A stretch of DNA of 64,000 bases, taken from Chryseobacterium aahli (GTDB lineage: Bacteria; Bacteroidota; Bacteroidia; Flavobacteriales; Weeksellaceae). The notes beneath the pieces are model-generated. The model worked only from the letters and a program-made list of their open reading frames with translations. It was not told the DNA's origin and searched no databases. Shown piece after piece: positions 1-9,364 of this stretch (position 1 is its first letter; each line of letters starts with the position of its first letter). Made by a program: the position numbers and the translations under genes. The stretch spans positions 1-64,000 of the forward strand of contig NZ_JALDNB010000006.1 in NCBI RefSeq assembly GCF_022699665.1, given 5' to 3'.

Positions 1-38
1 TTTTTTTTTTATTTTTTATAAAATTATACCCGTTTGGG

Positions 39-59
39 CCCCCCCCCCCCCCCCCCCCC
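39..59. repeat. 21-base poly-C homopolymer tract
   Basis: An uninterrupted run of 21 C residues, preceded by GGG and by a T/A-only stretch at positions 1-20. Such a run is out of keeping with the low-GC sequence around it. It lies about 35 bases beyond the stop codon of the first serine hydrolase gene. It could be a slippage-prone simple repeat of the phase-variation kind, or an artefact at a contig end; the sequence alone cannot decide. Confidence 0.9.
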
Positions 60-74
60 GATACTATCTTTTAA

Positions 75-91
75 CGTTGAAAATTTCAACG
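75..91 (-). terminator. weak hairpin after first serine hydrolase gene
   Basis: The arms CGTTGAAA and TTTCAACG form a short inverted repeat just after the stop codon of the minus-strand gene that ends at 96. On the minus strand it is followed by TTAAAAG rather than a clean T tract, so termination here is plausible but weak. Confidence 0.35.
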
Positions 92-95
92 ACTA

Positions 96-1604
96 TTATT
101 TCTTTTTCAAAATTTCGTCAATCTTTGAAAGCATTTCCTTAGCATTTTGGTTTGCAGGTTCAAGCTCTAAAACCTTTTGATAATCTTTTCTCGAAGTCAA
201 ATATTCTTTTTTATTAAAATAAGCTTCACCACGACTGTCGTAAACATTTGCTGAATTTGGAAATTCAGAAACATTCAAACTGAAAATTTTGATTGCAGAA
301 TCTATTTTATGGTTTTGTAAAAACTTGTAGCCTAAAGAATTCAATTCACCTTCATTAGAGAAATTGTATTGATTGAGTTGAGTTTTCTTAAGATTTTTGT
401 AGAGTTGAATACCTTTATCGATATTTTTTTTACATTCTTTTTTGATAGCCAAGGCAATAGATTCTTTAATCGGTTCCAAAGGATAATTTTTCCATTGATT
501 CAAACTTGCAATACTTGAAACTATTTCTTCCACAAGCTTCATATTGCTTCCATTTGTCATTACGACGATCCCGTTTCCATCCTCAAGGCTTCCAACATAA
601 TGACAAACAAAACCTTCATTTCCACCGCTGTGACCGAAATATTTTGTGCCTTTAAAATCATTCAAAAATACGCCAAGATTATGATCTACTCTTTTTACGG
701 ATAGTTCTTTAGACAAAATTTTATTCGATTTTCCTAATAAAGACAGTTGCGTTTCGATAATATAATTGGCTAAATCTGTTGGGTTTGTCCATAAACCAGC
801 CGCTGCTTTTTCAGGGTAAATATGGTATTTTCCTTTCACTTCTTTTCCGTTCTCATAAGCCGTTGCAAGCAAGTTTTCTTTGTCTTTAGAAGGAGGTTGA
901 TTGTAAGAACTGTTGCTCATTCCCAGTGGAATCAAAACGTTTTTCAGCATATAATCTTCGTACTTTTCTCCTGTCGTATTTTCAAGGATTAATTGAGAAA
1001 TCGTAGTTCCACCGCCGGAATATTGAAACTTTGTAGAAGGCTCAAAAATAGAACGAACTGCGCTAGAATTAGAAGGTTTCAGTCCATCAAGAATCTGTAT
1101 TGTCGTAGGCAATTCTTCCCCTTTTTTGTAACCACCAAATCCGTGTACAGACAATCCAGCTTTGTGAGATAGCAAATTAGCAATTGTAATTTTTTTACCA
1201 TTTGAAGTTGCATCATACGGGAATTTCCAAGTTTTAAGATAATTATTAACGTCGTCATCCAAACCTAATTTTCCTTCCTGAACCAATTTTAGAATCCCAA
1301 GACTGTTGATAGATTTGCTGATAGAAGCCGCTTGGAAAAGTGTTTCTGGCGTTGCAATTCTCTTTTCAGAAACGTCTGCAAAACCGTAAGCTTTCACCCA
1401 TTCGATTTTAAAATTTTTGATAACGGCAATACTTACAGCGTTGGCTTTGTAGAAAGCCATTCTGTCTTTTAAAGGCACTCTTTTGGTTTTCGATTTGTCC
1501 CAATAATTGAGATTGTTTTCTAAAATTTCGATTTTATCGTTTACACTTTGCGCAAAAGTGTTGAGCGATAAAAAAAGAAGGAGGATTAGGTTTAGTTTTT
1601 TCAT
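96..1604 (-). CDS. exported serine hydrolase (beta-lactamase class C fold) with C-terminal TPR-like repeats
   Basis: A 502-residue protein with a signal peptide (residues 1-19, ending in FAQ). The central part is a beta-lactamase/D-alanyl-D-alanine carboxypeptidase fold: SISK at 94-97 fits the SxxK nucleophile motif and HSGG at 325-328 fits the third motif. The YxN position appears as Y195-S-G, so the usual Asn is absent. Residues about 425-495 contain alternating helices and the text ANVYDSRGEAYFNKKEY, typical of tetratricopeptide repeats. It is one of three tandem paralogues on this strand. By family it is a periplasmic or surface esterase, peptidase or carboxypeptidase; the substrate cannot be read from sequence and resistance activity should not be assumed. 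Confidence 0.85.
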   Translation of the reverse strand: MKKLNLILLLFLSLNTFAQSVNDKIEILENNLNYWDKSKTKRVPLKDRMAFYKANAVSIAVIKNFKIEWVKAYGFADVSEKRIATPETLFQAASISKSINSLGILKLVQEGKLGLDDDVNNYLKTWKFPYDATSNGKKITIANLLSHKAGLSVHGFGGYKKGEELPTTIQILDGLKPSNSSAVRSIFEPSTKFQYSGGGTTISQLILENTTGEKYEDYMLKNVLIPLGMSNSSYNQPPSKDKENLLATAYENGKEVKGKYHIYPEKAAAGLWTNPTDLANYIIETQLSLLGKSNKILSKELSVKRVDHNLGVFLNDFKGTKYFGHSGGNEGFVCHYVGSLEDGNGIVVMTNGSNMKLVEEIVSSIASLNQWKNYPLEPIKESIALAIKKECKKNIDKGIQLYKNLKKTQLNQYNFSNEGELNSLGYKFLQNHKIDSAIKIFSLNVSEFPNSANVYDSRGEAYFNKKEYLTSRKDYQKVLELEPANQNAKEMLSKIDEILKKK

Positions 1605-1683
1605 TTAAAAATAATTGATTTTCTATTTAATAAGACAGTTTACACAATGATTTATTGCATTTTGAGACGGTTTTTATTTCCCA
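1605..1683. repeat. spacer repeat between tandem hydrolase genes, copy 1
   Basis: The spacer upstream of the first hydrolase gene closely resembles the spacer at 3126-3202: both carry AATAATTGATTT, then TTAATAAGACA, and run into a similar gene end. The shared non-coding sequence shows that the genes arose by duplication of a unit including its upstream spacer. Confidence 0.7.
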
Positions 1684-3125
1684 ATTTCTTTCTCAATTTT
1701 CAAAAGCATTTGTTTTCCATTTTCATTCTCAGGATTTAATTTAATCGATTTTTTATACATTTCGACTGCCATATTTTTATTTCCTGTTTTTAATAATACT
1801 TCGCCATAACTATCATAAGCGTTCCAACTATTGGGAAACAAATGAACATTAAGCTTGAAAACTTCTGAAGCTTCAGTTTGCTGATTATTTGCCATCATTC
1901 TGTAAGCCCAATTATTCAATTCTACTTCTTGTGGATCAAATTCGGGATTTTTCTTTTTTGTCTTTTCTGTAAAATCAATCGCTTTATCAAATCCAATTTC
2001 TCGCAGGTTTTTCCTCAAAAAAGTTAAAGGATCGGCTTCTAAAATATCCGCATTGTAACATCCTGCAATCTCTTCCAAAAAATCTTCAGGAGCACTTCCG
2101 CCTAAGTTGGTCAAAACAATTATTGCCAATTTATCATCCGGATAAATCAACAAAGCAGATCTGTTTCCGCCAGACATTCCTATTGCTTTGTGGTTTTTTC
2201 TAAATTTTGCAATTCCCCAACCTCGTGTCCAGTTGGTCGGATTTCCATTGTTGAATTTGCTTGGCGACCACATCAAATCTAATGTTGCAGATTTTTGAAA
2301 TAATTGACCACTTTGCAAAGCAATTACCCAGTTTGCCATATCTTCAGCTGTACTGTTGATTCCCGCTCCGGTTCTTGTGAAATCAGGAAATTCAGTATAA
2401 TTATTTACCAATTTATCATCAGTTCTTTTGCCGTCAAATAAATTTCTGTAACGATAAGTAGGCGCAAATTGCGGAATCAAATCTCTGGAATCTCCAAATA
2501 ATGTGTGTTTCATCCCAACAACTTCAAACTGCTTCTTTTCGAAATTATCCGAAAATGATTGATGACTAACTTTTTCGATAATCTTTCCTAATAAATAATA
2601 ATTGGTTTGATTATAACTGAATTGTTCGCCTGTTTTAAATTCTAACGGAAGTGTTTTCAGTTTGTCCCAAATGGCATGTTCGGTTTTTAACGAGCCTATG
2701 CTACCTGTGAGAGGGTCAAGAAGTTCTAGGATTTCTGGCAAACCAGAAATGTGCGTCAACAATTGATCAACCGTTATATTTTGCCATTCTGAAGGTAAAT
2801 CATTCAGATATTTTTTGAAAGGCGCATTGAGTTCTATCTTGCCTTGTTCTACCAATTGCATTACAGAAACACCAGTGAAAATTTTTGTATTTGAATTAAT
2901 TGGAAAAATAGTCGTGTTTTTTACTGGGATATTATCTTGGATATTTGCAATTCCGTAAGATTTACTCAAAACAATTTTGCCATTTTGAACAACAGCCAAT
3001 TGCAATCCAGGAATTCGTCTTTCTTTCATTTCACGACTAATGATTTCATCGACATTTGAATTTACGCTTTGTGCGAAAGTATTAAGTGATAAAAAGAGTA
3101 TGATTATGAAGCTTAGTTTTTTCAT
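1674..3125 (-). CDS. exported serine hydrolase (beta-lactamase class C fold), second tandem copy
   Basis: A 483-residue protein with a signal peptide nearly identical to that of the downstream copy (ends SLNTFAQSVN). SNTK at 78-81 is the SxxK nucleophile motif. The second motif reads Y171-N-Q173 followed by TNYYLLG, a common variant in this family. The third motif is MSGG at about 317-320 instead of HSGG, so the family's His is replaced. TPR-like helices fill the C-terminus and the protein ends in KEIGK, as does the third copy. Role: hydrolysis of an ester or amide at the cell surface, substrate unknown. Loss of the His may mean altered specificity rather than inactivity. Confidence 0.85.
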   Translation of the reverse strand: MKKLSFIIILFLSLNTFAQSVNSNVDEIISREMKERRIPGLQLAVVQNGKIVLSKSYGIANIQDNIPVKNTTIFPINSNTKIFTGVSVMQLVEQGKIELNAPFKKYLNDLPSEWQNITVDQLLTHISGLPEILELLDPLTGSIGSLKTEHAIWDKLKTLPLEFKTGEQFSYNQTNYYLLGKIIEKVSHQSFSDNFEKKQFEVVGMKHTLFGDSRDLIPQFAPTYRYRNLFDGKRTDDKLVNNYTEFPDFTRTGAGINSTAEDMANWVIALQSGQLFQKSATLDLMWSPSKFNNGNPTNWTRGWGIAKFRKNHKAIGMSGGNRSALLIYPDDKLAIIVLTNLGGSAPEDFLEEIAGCYNADILEADPLTFLRKNLREIGFDKAIDFTEKTKKKNPEFDPQEVELNNWAYRMMANNQQTEASEVFKLNVHLFPNSWNAYDSYGEVLLKTGNKNMAVEMYKKSIKLNPENENGKQMLLKIEKEIGK

Positions 3126-3202
3126 TTGGGAATAATTGATTTCTAATTAATAAGACAACTCAGAAAAATGTTTGTTACATTCGGGAAGGTTTTTACTTTC
3201 CG
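3126..3202. repeat. spacer repeat between tandem hydrolase genes, copy 2
   Basis: Second copy of the spacer described at 1605-1683. Differences are scattered substitutions and one small indel. It lies between the start of the second hydrolase gene and the end of the third. Confidence 0.7.
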
Positions 3203-4629
3203 ATTTCCTTTCCGATTTTTTCTATCATTTTTTCTGCATTACCGTTGGTTCCACCAAGACTTATTGCTTTGTTATAGCTATCTAATGCCAAATCATATTG
3301 CTTATTTGCAAAATAGGCTTCTCCTAAACTATCGAAGAGATTGGCATCTTTAGGAAACTCTTTTGTAGCCAATTTAAATATTTCTATTGATTCATTATTT
3401 TTGCCACCTCTTAATAATTCATATCCTAATTTATTCAGTTCACCTGGGTTTTCAAAGCTATATTCATTTTTAGAATTTTTCTTGAGTAAATAGTATGTCG
3501 CTATCGCTGTATTTACATTATCGAGAGATTCCTTTCTTATCGCTTGATAAACAGATTTTTTAGGAATTTCGTACTCTTTCCCTAACATTAAATTGTGAAT
3601 AGTATATCCTAAATCCCAAACTCTATTTAGATTATTGGACACTAGAATTATCGTAATATTATTTTTAAAATCGTTTAAAAAGATGGATTCAAATTTATAT
3701 GATACGCCATTGTGTCTCTGTAGTTCATCTTTTTCAAAGTATCTGCCAAGTGAACCACCTTCATCTTTTGCGTATGGATTATTCAACAAAGTTTGAAAGG
3801 ATTCTTTGGAAATTAAACGATTAGAGTTCATAGCCTCAATCCATTTATAGAAATCATTGATGTCTACCCAAAGCCATCCACTAATGAAATTCATTTCCGA
3901 ACATCGTACATTGTCCATATCATAACAAGACGTTCGGTTTTTATAACCCAATTTTGGGTCAAAAACTGAATTTGTCATTTTCAAAGGTTTAACAATGTTT
4001 TTAATGACAAATTCTTGGAATGACATTCCGGTTAGCTTTTCAATGATTCTTCTTTGCAAAAACACATTGCCGTTATCGTATTTGTAACTTGTTCCAGGTT
4101 CAAACAATAAATTATCACTGCTTCTCAAAATCTTCCACGCATCTGCATCACTTACCGGATTTAGCCCAGACTCTATTTTAGGAATTCCGCTGGCGTAATT
4201 TATCAAATGTCGAATGGTGACTTTTTCTGCCCATTTTGGTAATCCCAAATTAAATTTGGAAATCGGGTCATCCAGATTGAGAATACCACGTTCCACCAAA
4301 ATCATTATTGCAACAGCATTAAATTCCTTTGCAATAGAGCCAATGTTAAATATTGACTTGTTGTTTAGCTTAGTTTGTTTCGTTTCATCGGTAAAACCAA
4401 ATGATTTTTGATAGATTATTTTATCATTTCTAACGATAAGAACATTTCCATTGAACAAACCTCTTTCGTAAGATTTTGTCATTAAGGAATTAATTTGATT
4501 GATTTCTGATTTTTGTTCAGTCGAATTTTGATGTAGCTTCTTTGTTTCTTTTGGATTATTTAATTCTTGGGCTAAAAGAACATTTGTAAATAAAACAGTT
4601 AGGAATAATAAGAAAAGTCTGTTTTTCAT
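3193..4629 (-). CDS. exported serine hydrolase (beta-lactamase class C fold), third tandem copy
   Basis: A 478-residue protein with a signal peptide (residues 1-20, ending LLAQ). This copy keeps all three canonical motifs: SIAK at 98-101, Y184-D-N186 and H306-N-G308. TPR-like repeats occupy roughly residues 400-475 (DANLFDSLGEAYFANKQY). It is the most upstream gene of the three-gene array and follows, on the same strand, a membrane AraC regulator whose stop lies 126 bases upstream of this start. If the genes form one transcript this would be the first hydrolase. The substrate is unknown; a beta-lactamase-like esterase or peptidase is the family expectation. Confidence 0.85.
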   Translation of the reverse strand: MKNRLFLLFLTVLFTNVLLAQELNNPKETKKLHQNSTEQKSEINQINSLMTKSYERGLFNGNVLIVRNDKIIYQKSFGFTDETKQTKLNNKSIFNIGSIAKEFNAVAIMILVERGILNLDDPISKFNLGLPKWAEKVTIRHLINYASGIPKIESGLNPVSDADAWKILRSSDNLLFEPGTSYKYDNGNVFLQRRIIEKLTGMSFQEFVIKNIVKPLKMTNSVFDPKLGYKNRTSCYDMDNVRCSEMNFISGWLWVDINDFYKWIEAMNSNRLISKESFQTLLNNPYAKDEGGSLGRYFEKDELQRHNGVSYKFESIFLNDFKNNITIILVSNNLNRVWDLGYTIHNLMLGKEYEIPKKSVYQAIRKESLDNVNTAIATYYLLKKNSKNEYSFENPGELNKLGYELLRGGKNNESIEIFKLATKEFPKDANLFDSLGEAYFANKQYDLALDSYNKAISLGGTNGNAEKMIEKIGKEIGK

Positions 4630-4755
4630 TTTAATTAATTTTTTGGAGGCAGGATTTGATTGATTGTTTAAAATCTTTCTGCAAAGATGCTTTAAAACGT
4701 CTTAGAACACGACCGATTAAAAAAAGTCGAACCCATTTTTCAGTAAATTAAATAC

Positions 4756-5892
4756 TTAAAATGAATTTTTTCGAAACTCAGTAGGCGTTTTTCCCGTATG
4801 TTTTTTAAAAGAAGTGCTGAACGAAGATTTAGAATTGAAACCAACCTGATAGAGAATTTCCAAAATTGTCAGGTCTTTTTGGGAAGAATCTTTCAATATT
4901 TCCTTGGCTTTTTCGATTCGATATTCATTAATGAAATCAAAAAAATGTTTGTTCATATACAGATTAATCAAAGCGGATAAATCTTTGACCGGCATTTTCA
5001 CCTGCTCTGCCAAATCCTGAATAGTCAACGATGAATCCAAATAGGGTTCATTTTTAATCATAAAATCTTTTAGAAATTCTATCTGTTTATTTTTTTCATC
5101 ATCAATTGAAGGGGAAGATTTTTGTTTCGGGATAATTTCTTCGATTACTTTTAACTGTGAATTTACACCTCGAAAAAATTCCGGATTATTTAATGCTTCA
5201 AATAAATACCAACAAGTACAAATTAAAAATGCAAACCCATCAAGTGTTACAACCCATACCCGAATTTCGCCTGAACCGAAGATAAAAGTGACCAACCATC
5301 TTACAAGAACTATGAAATGCAGAAAGTAGTAGAGAATTGTTATTTTATGTAGGGCATTGAGTACAGAAATATTTGGATTCGTATAATTCTGAAGATAAAC
5401 CGTTTTAGATTTTCTAATCACCAAAAATGAAGCAATAAAATAAACTTGAAACATACATTCAAAAAGAAACTGAAAAAACTGCATCAAAGGCATATCATTC
5501 ATGCCATTAATAAACTGGATTTTAGAAGGTCTATCTACAAAATAAATTCCCCACATCAGATACAAATTGTAAGCAACGAATGGAATTGCATGCAATATAT
5601 GTTTCTTTTTTAAACGGAAATTAGAATAGCAGACGGATAATGTATAAAGGTAAAACAATGCCGGAACCAAATACACAAAGCTCCAGCGAAATGCCTCAAG
5701 ATTGATATAATTAACCGGAAATTCTCGCATCAAAAATTTTAATGCATCTAGGGCATTTCCGATAAGAAAAATAGCGAAAAGTCCGTTTCCTAATTTATGT
5801 TTCGTTTTCACGGTCAGCAAAAACAAGGCAAGAAATAGAATGACGAAAATTCCAATACAAGCAGTGATTTCTAAAAAGCTGAACTTATCCAT
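4756..5892 (-). CDS. membrane-anchored AraC-family transcription regulator
   Basis: A 378-residue protein. The first about 235 residues form about seven hydrophobic helices (for example ACIGIFVILFLALFLLTV near 11-28). After a linker, residues about 270-378 form an AraC-type double helix-turn-helix, with the typical ending VGFNSKSSFSTSFKKHTGKTPTEFRK. The seven-helix plus AraC architecture is common in Bacteroidota and suggests sensing in or near the membrane with direct DNA binding. It lies on the same strand as, and just upstream of, the three serine hydrolase genes, so they are reasonable candidate targets; that link is inference. Confidence 0.85.
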   Translation of the reverse strand: MDKFSFLEITACIGIFVILFLALFLLTVKTKHKLGNGLFAIFLIGNALDALKFLMREFPVNYINLEAFRWSFVYLVPALFYLYTLSVCYSNFRLKKKHILHAIPFVAYNLYLMWGIYFVDRPSKIQFINGMNDMPLMQFFQFLFECMFQVYFIASFLVIRKSKTVYLQNYTNPNISVLNALHKITILYYFLHFIVLVRWLVTFIFGSGEIRVWVVTLDGFAFLICTCWYLFEALNNPEFFRGVNSQLKVIEEIIPKQKSSPSIDDEKNKQIEFLKDFMIKNEPYLDSSLTIQDLAEQVKMPVKDLSALINLYMNKHFFDFINEYRIEKAKEILKDSSQKDLTILEILYQVGFNSKSSFSTSFKKHTGKTPTEFRKNSF

Positions 5893-5941
5893 GTTTTTTT
5901 TGCAAATCCAAATTTACTATTTCTGTGACTAATTTTTTCAT

Positions 5942-5973
5942 AAAAAAACTCGGAACGACTTAGTCGTTCCGAG
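5942..5973 (-). terminator. intrinsic terminator of htpG
   Basis: Perfect 11-bp stem (arms 5949-5959 CTCGGAACGAC and 5963-5973) with a 3-base loop. On the minus strand it is followed by a run of seven T, immediately downstream of the htpG stop codon. Confidence 0.9.
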
Positions 5974-5995
5974 CTTCAATATAAATTAGTTTAAT

Positions 5996-7891
5996 TTACT
6001 TTTCCAATTGCTTGTAACTTCTCTGGATGAAGTCTGTCAACTCTTTTCCTTTCAATAAATTCTGAGATAGTTTCGCCAAATCCAAAGCGTATTTAATCTG
6101 AGAACTTTTCTCCTCAGTATTTTCATTAGCCAAAATTTTAGTTGCAAATTCACTGTTAGAATTCACCACCAGATTATACATTTCCGGGAAGCCGCCCATT
6201 CCGAACATTCCGCCACCGCCGGTTGCTTGCATATCTTTCATTCTACGCATAAATTCCGGTTGGGTAATCGTGAAGGGTGCATCTGTACTGTCTAAATCTT
6301 CAAGTTGAACGGTGAATTTCTTGTCATTAATCGACTCTTCAACGTTTTTCTTTAAGGTTTCTTTTTCAGTTTCATTTAATTTAGAAATTGCAGGTTCGTC
6401 TTTTTTAATCAAATTATTAATGTGATCTGCATCAACTCTTGCAAAAGAAATTTTCTCTTTTGAAGTTTCTAATTTTTGAATTAAATGAGGAACAATTGGA
6501 GAATCTAAAAGAATAACTTCGTACCCTTTATCTTTCGCAGATTGGATGTAAGAGTGCTGTTCATCGGCATTAGTAGCATAAAGAATCACTAAATTTCCGT
6601 CTTTATCGGTTTGATTTAGTTTGATTTTTTCTTCCAATTCGTTCCAAAGGAAATATTTACCATCCGTCGTAGGATACAATGCAAATTTGTCAGATTTTTC
6701 GAAGAACTTATCTTCAGAAATCATTCCGTATTCGATAACGATTTTGATGTCATTCCATTTTTTGTCGTAATCTTCACGGTTTTCGTTGATTAATGACGCC
6801 ATTTTGTCGCCCACTTTTTTCGTGATGTACGAAGAGATTTTCTTCACCGCACCGTCCGCTTGCAAATACGAACGAGAAACATTCAACGGAATATCCGGAG
6901 AATCAATCACACCTCTCAACAACATCAAAAAGTCAGGAACAATTCCTTTCACCTCATCAGTTACGAAAACCTGATTTTGATATAATTGAATTTTATCTTT
7001 TTCGATGTTTAAATTGTTCGCCAATTTCGGGAAATACAAAACTCCCGTCAAATTAAATGGATAATCAACATTCAAGTGAATATTAAATAAAGGCTCCTCA
7101 AACTGCATCGGATACAGCTCATGGTAAAATGCTTTATAGTCTTCATCCTTTAATTCGCTTGGAGATTTCGTCCAAGCCGGAGTAGGGTTATTAACGATAT
7201 TATCTACCTCAACCGTTTCTGCAACGGCATCTTCCGCAGCACCCTCAGGTAAAGGAAGTGTTTCAGTTTTTGTTCCGAATTTGATTGGAACTGGCATGAA
7301 TTTGTTGTATTTCGTCAACAATTCACGGATTTTATTTTCTTCTAAAAATTCTAATGAATCTTCTGCAATGTGAAGAATAATTTCCGTTCCTCTGTCAGTT
7401 TTGTCACTAGTTTCTTCTAAACTAAATTCAGGACTTCCGTCGCAGATCCAACGAACTGCGGGATTTTCGTCACGATAAGATTTAGTAAGGATTTCAACTT
7501 GTTCAGCCACCATAAAAGCAGAGTAGAAACCTAAACCGAAATGGCCTATAATTCCTGAATCTTTAGCAGAGTCTTTATACTTGTCCAGAAATTCTTCGGC
7601 TCCGGAAAACGCCACCTGATTGATGTATTTTTCAACCTCTTCGCCAGTCATTCCCAGACCTTGGTCGATGATGTGCAATTTTTTGTTTTCCTTATCGATT
7701 TTTACCTCGATTTTAGGATTTCCGTAATCTACTTTTGCTTCACCAATGTTGGTTAAGTGTTTTAATTTTAAAGTTGCATCGGTTGCGTTTGAAATTAATT
7801 CTCTTAAAAATATTTCGTGGTCGCTGTAAAGAAATTTTTTAATTAGTGGAAAGATATTTTCCACCGAAACATTGATATTTCCTTTTGTCAT
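5996..7891 (-). CDS. htpG: molecular chaperone HtpG (Hsp90)
   Basis: A 631-residue cytoplasmic ATP-dependent chaperone of full family length. The N-terminal GHKL ATPase shows ELISNATDA at 31-39 (the ATP/Mg-contacting Asn), DQGLGMT and GHFGLGFYSAF. The middle domain has NVSRSYLQ, the usual conserved stretch with the catalytic Arg. The dimerisation domain contains a Gly/Met-rich insert (GGGGMFGMGGFPEMY) typical of flavobacterial copies. Monocistronic, with a strong terminator at its end. A dyad-like TGACA-N3-TGGCA element lies about 60 bases upstream of the start and may connect it to stress control. Confidence 0.97.
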   Translation of the reverse strand: MTKGNINVSVENIFPLIKKFLYSDHEIFLRELISNATDATLKLKHLTNIGEAKVDYGNPKIEVKIDKENKKLHIIDQGLGMTGEEVEKYINQVAFSGAEEFLDKYKDSAKDSGIIGHFGLGFYSAFMVAEQVEILTKSYRDENPAVRWICDGSPEFSLEETSDKTDRGTEIILHIAEDSLEFLEENKIRELLTKYNKFMPVPIKFGTKTETLPLPEGAAEDAVAETVEVDNIVNNPTPAWTKSPSELKDEDYKAFYHELYPMQFEEPLFNIHLNVDYPFNLTGVLYFPKLANNLNIEKDKIQLYQNQVFVTDEVKGIVPDFLMLLRGVIDSPDIPLNVSRSYLQADGAVKKISSYITKKVGDKMASLINENREDYDKKWNDIKIVIEYGMISEDKFFEKSDKFALYPTTDGKYFLWNELEEKIKLNQTDKDGNLVILYATNADEQHSYIQSAKDKGYEVILLDSPIVPHLIQKLETSKEKISFARVDADHINNLIKKDEPAISKLNETEKETLKKNVEESINDKKFTVQLEDLDSTDAPFTITQPEFMRRMKDMQATGGGGMFGMGGFPEMYNLVVNSNSEFATKILANENTEEKSSQIKYALDLAKLSQNLLKGKELTDFIQRSYKQLEK

Positions 7892-7950
7892 TGTATTTAA
7901 TTTTTAAATTTGATTATCAATTCTCAAAAAAAATACCATTGAACGGAAAG

Positions 7951-7963
7951 TGACAGATTGGCA
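7951..7963 (-). promoter_or_regulatory. candidate stress-regulatory element upstream of htpG
   Basis: TGACA-GAT-TGGCA consists of two self-complementary TGnCA half-sites spaced by three bases, about 60 bases upstream of htpG. The position fits an operator or promoter element of a heat-shock gene. I cannot name the binding protein; the call rests on position and symmetry only. Confidence 0.3.
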
Positions 7964-8093
7964 TTTTTTTATCATCAATTTCTCCGAATAAAACATATTC
8001 AATAGTTCAGTTCAATATATGTTACGAAATAAAGAATACTGCATAATCGTAGTCAAAGGCTATACAAGTTTTCTTTAAACCTTCTTTATAAAA

Positions 8094-8124
8094 CAAAAAA
8101 AGACAGCCTTTCAGCTGTCTTTTG
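8094..8124 (-). terminator. intrinsic terminator of recA
   Basis: Stem AGACAGC (8101-8107) with GCTGTCT (8114-8120), 6-base loop, extended by A/T pairs. On the minus strand it is followed by a T run. It begins about 20 bases after the recA stop codon. Confidence 0.88.
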
Positions 8125-8142
8125 TATTTCAATCAAAACAAA

Positions 8143-9150
8143 TTACTTTTTGTTGTTGATGATTTCTTCTTTTACTTTGTTTTCAAGCTCTTCAGCCAGT
8201 TCAGGATTGTCTTTCAACAAATCTCTTACACCGTCACGACCTTGACCCAATTTAGTTTCGCCATAGCTGAACCAAGAACCGCTTTTCTTTACAATTCCCA
8301 AATCAACAGCTGCATCTAAGATTTCTCCAGTTTTAGAAACTCCTTCACCGTACATGATGTCAAATTCTGCCATTTTGAAAGGTGGAGCTACTTTGTTCTT
8401 CACAATTTTCACTTTCACACGGCTACCAACTGCTTCGTCACCATTTTTGATTGGTGCACTTGCTTTTCTGATGTCAACTCTTACTGAAGCGTAGAATTTC
8501 AATGCGTTACCACCGGTAGTTGTTTCAGGGTTTCCGAACATTACCCCGATTTTTTCTCTCAACTGGTTGATGAAAATTACGGTACATTTTGTTCTTGAAA
8601 TCGTAGCTGTTAATTTTCTCAAAGCCTGAGACATCAATCTTGCATGAAGACCCATTTTAGAATCTCCCATTTCACCTTCAATCTCTGCTTTTGGAGTCAA
8701 TGCTGCTACCGAGTCAATCACAACGATATCAATTGCGCCTGAACGAATTAAGTTATCTGCGATTTCCAAAGCCTGCTCACCGTTGTCCGGCTGAGAAATA
8801 ATCAGGTTTTCAAGATCGATTCCTAATTTTCCTGCGTACCCTCTGTCGAAAGCGTGCTCAGCATCAATGAAAGCTGCAATTCCGCCTGCTTTTTGAGCTT
8901 CTGCGATTGCATGTAAAGTTAATGTTGTTTTACCTGAAGATTCTGGTCCGTAGATCTCAATGATTCTTCCTCTTGGATATCCGCCAACGCCCAACGCGAT
9001 GTCTAATCCTAATGATCCCGAAGGAATAACTTCGATGGTTGTGTCAATCGCACTGTCTCCCAACGTCATTACCGTTCCTTTTCCGTATGTTTTATCTAGT
9101 TTATCAAGCACTAATGCCAATGCTTTTTTCTTATCTTCTAAGTTGCTCAT
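8143..9150 (-). CDS. recA: recombinase RecA
   Basis: A 335-residue protein, full length for the family. The Walker A motif GPESSGKTT is at 68-76, the Walker B strand reads [12 protein letters not shown], and the L2 region has [30 protein letters not shown]. It catalyses ATP-dependent strand exchange in homologous recombination and co-protease activation in organisms with LexA. Monocistronic: its own terminator follows, and upstream lies about 320 bases with a dispersed repeat before the next gene. No clear LexA box was recognised upstream. Confidence 0.98.
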   Translation of the reverse strand: MSNLEDKKKALALVLDKLDKTYGKGTVMTLGDSAIDTTIEVIPSGSLGLDIALGVGGYPRGRIIEIYGPESSGKTTLTLHAIAEAQKAGGIAAFIDAEHAFDRGYAGKLGIDLENLIISQPDNGEQALEIADNLIRSGAIDIVVIDSVAALTPKAEIEGEMGDSKMGLHARLMSQALRKLTATISRTKCTVIFINQLREKIGVMFGNPETTTGGNALKFYASVRVDIRKASAPIKNGDEAVGSRVKVKIVKNKVAPPFKMAEFDIMYGEGVSKTGEILDAAVDLGIVKKSGSWFSYGETKLGQGRDGVRDLLKDNPELAEELENKVKEEIINNKK

Positions 9151-9170
9151 TTTGTATTATAATAATTTAT

Positions 9171-9178
9171 CAAAATTA
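9171..9178 (-). promoter_or_regulatory. candidate -7 element of the recA promoter
   Basis: Read on the minus strand this is TAATTTTG, a full match to TAnnTTTG, about 21-28 bases upstream of the recA start. A TTTTG occurs upstream but with a spacer shorter than usual (about 14), so the -33 box is uncertain. Confidence 0.45.
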
Positions 9179-9364
9179 CATAATTTTAATTTCAAAAGCT
9201 AATATTATTTGTTTTTGGAAATTGTTTTTAGCGTTAAAAAATGATAAAGTTTTTGCTTTAAATTAAATACTAAATGAAGAAATTATAATCACAGATTGCT
9301 TATGATAGAGGATCCCTTTTCTTGGAGGTGGTGGTTCGGCCTTCGACCGAAGATGGTTGGTTTT

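Noticed and set aside
1674..4629. Beta-lactam resistance role for the three SxxK proteins
   Set aside because: The SxxK fold covers esterases, peptidases and carboxypeptidases; two copies have altered motifs and all carry TPR-like tails, so resistance cannot be inferred.
9036..9266. Overlapping plus-strand frames across the recA start
   Set aside because: They are antisense to the conserved recA N-terminus and show no family-like content.
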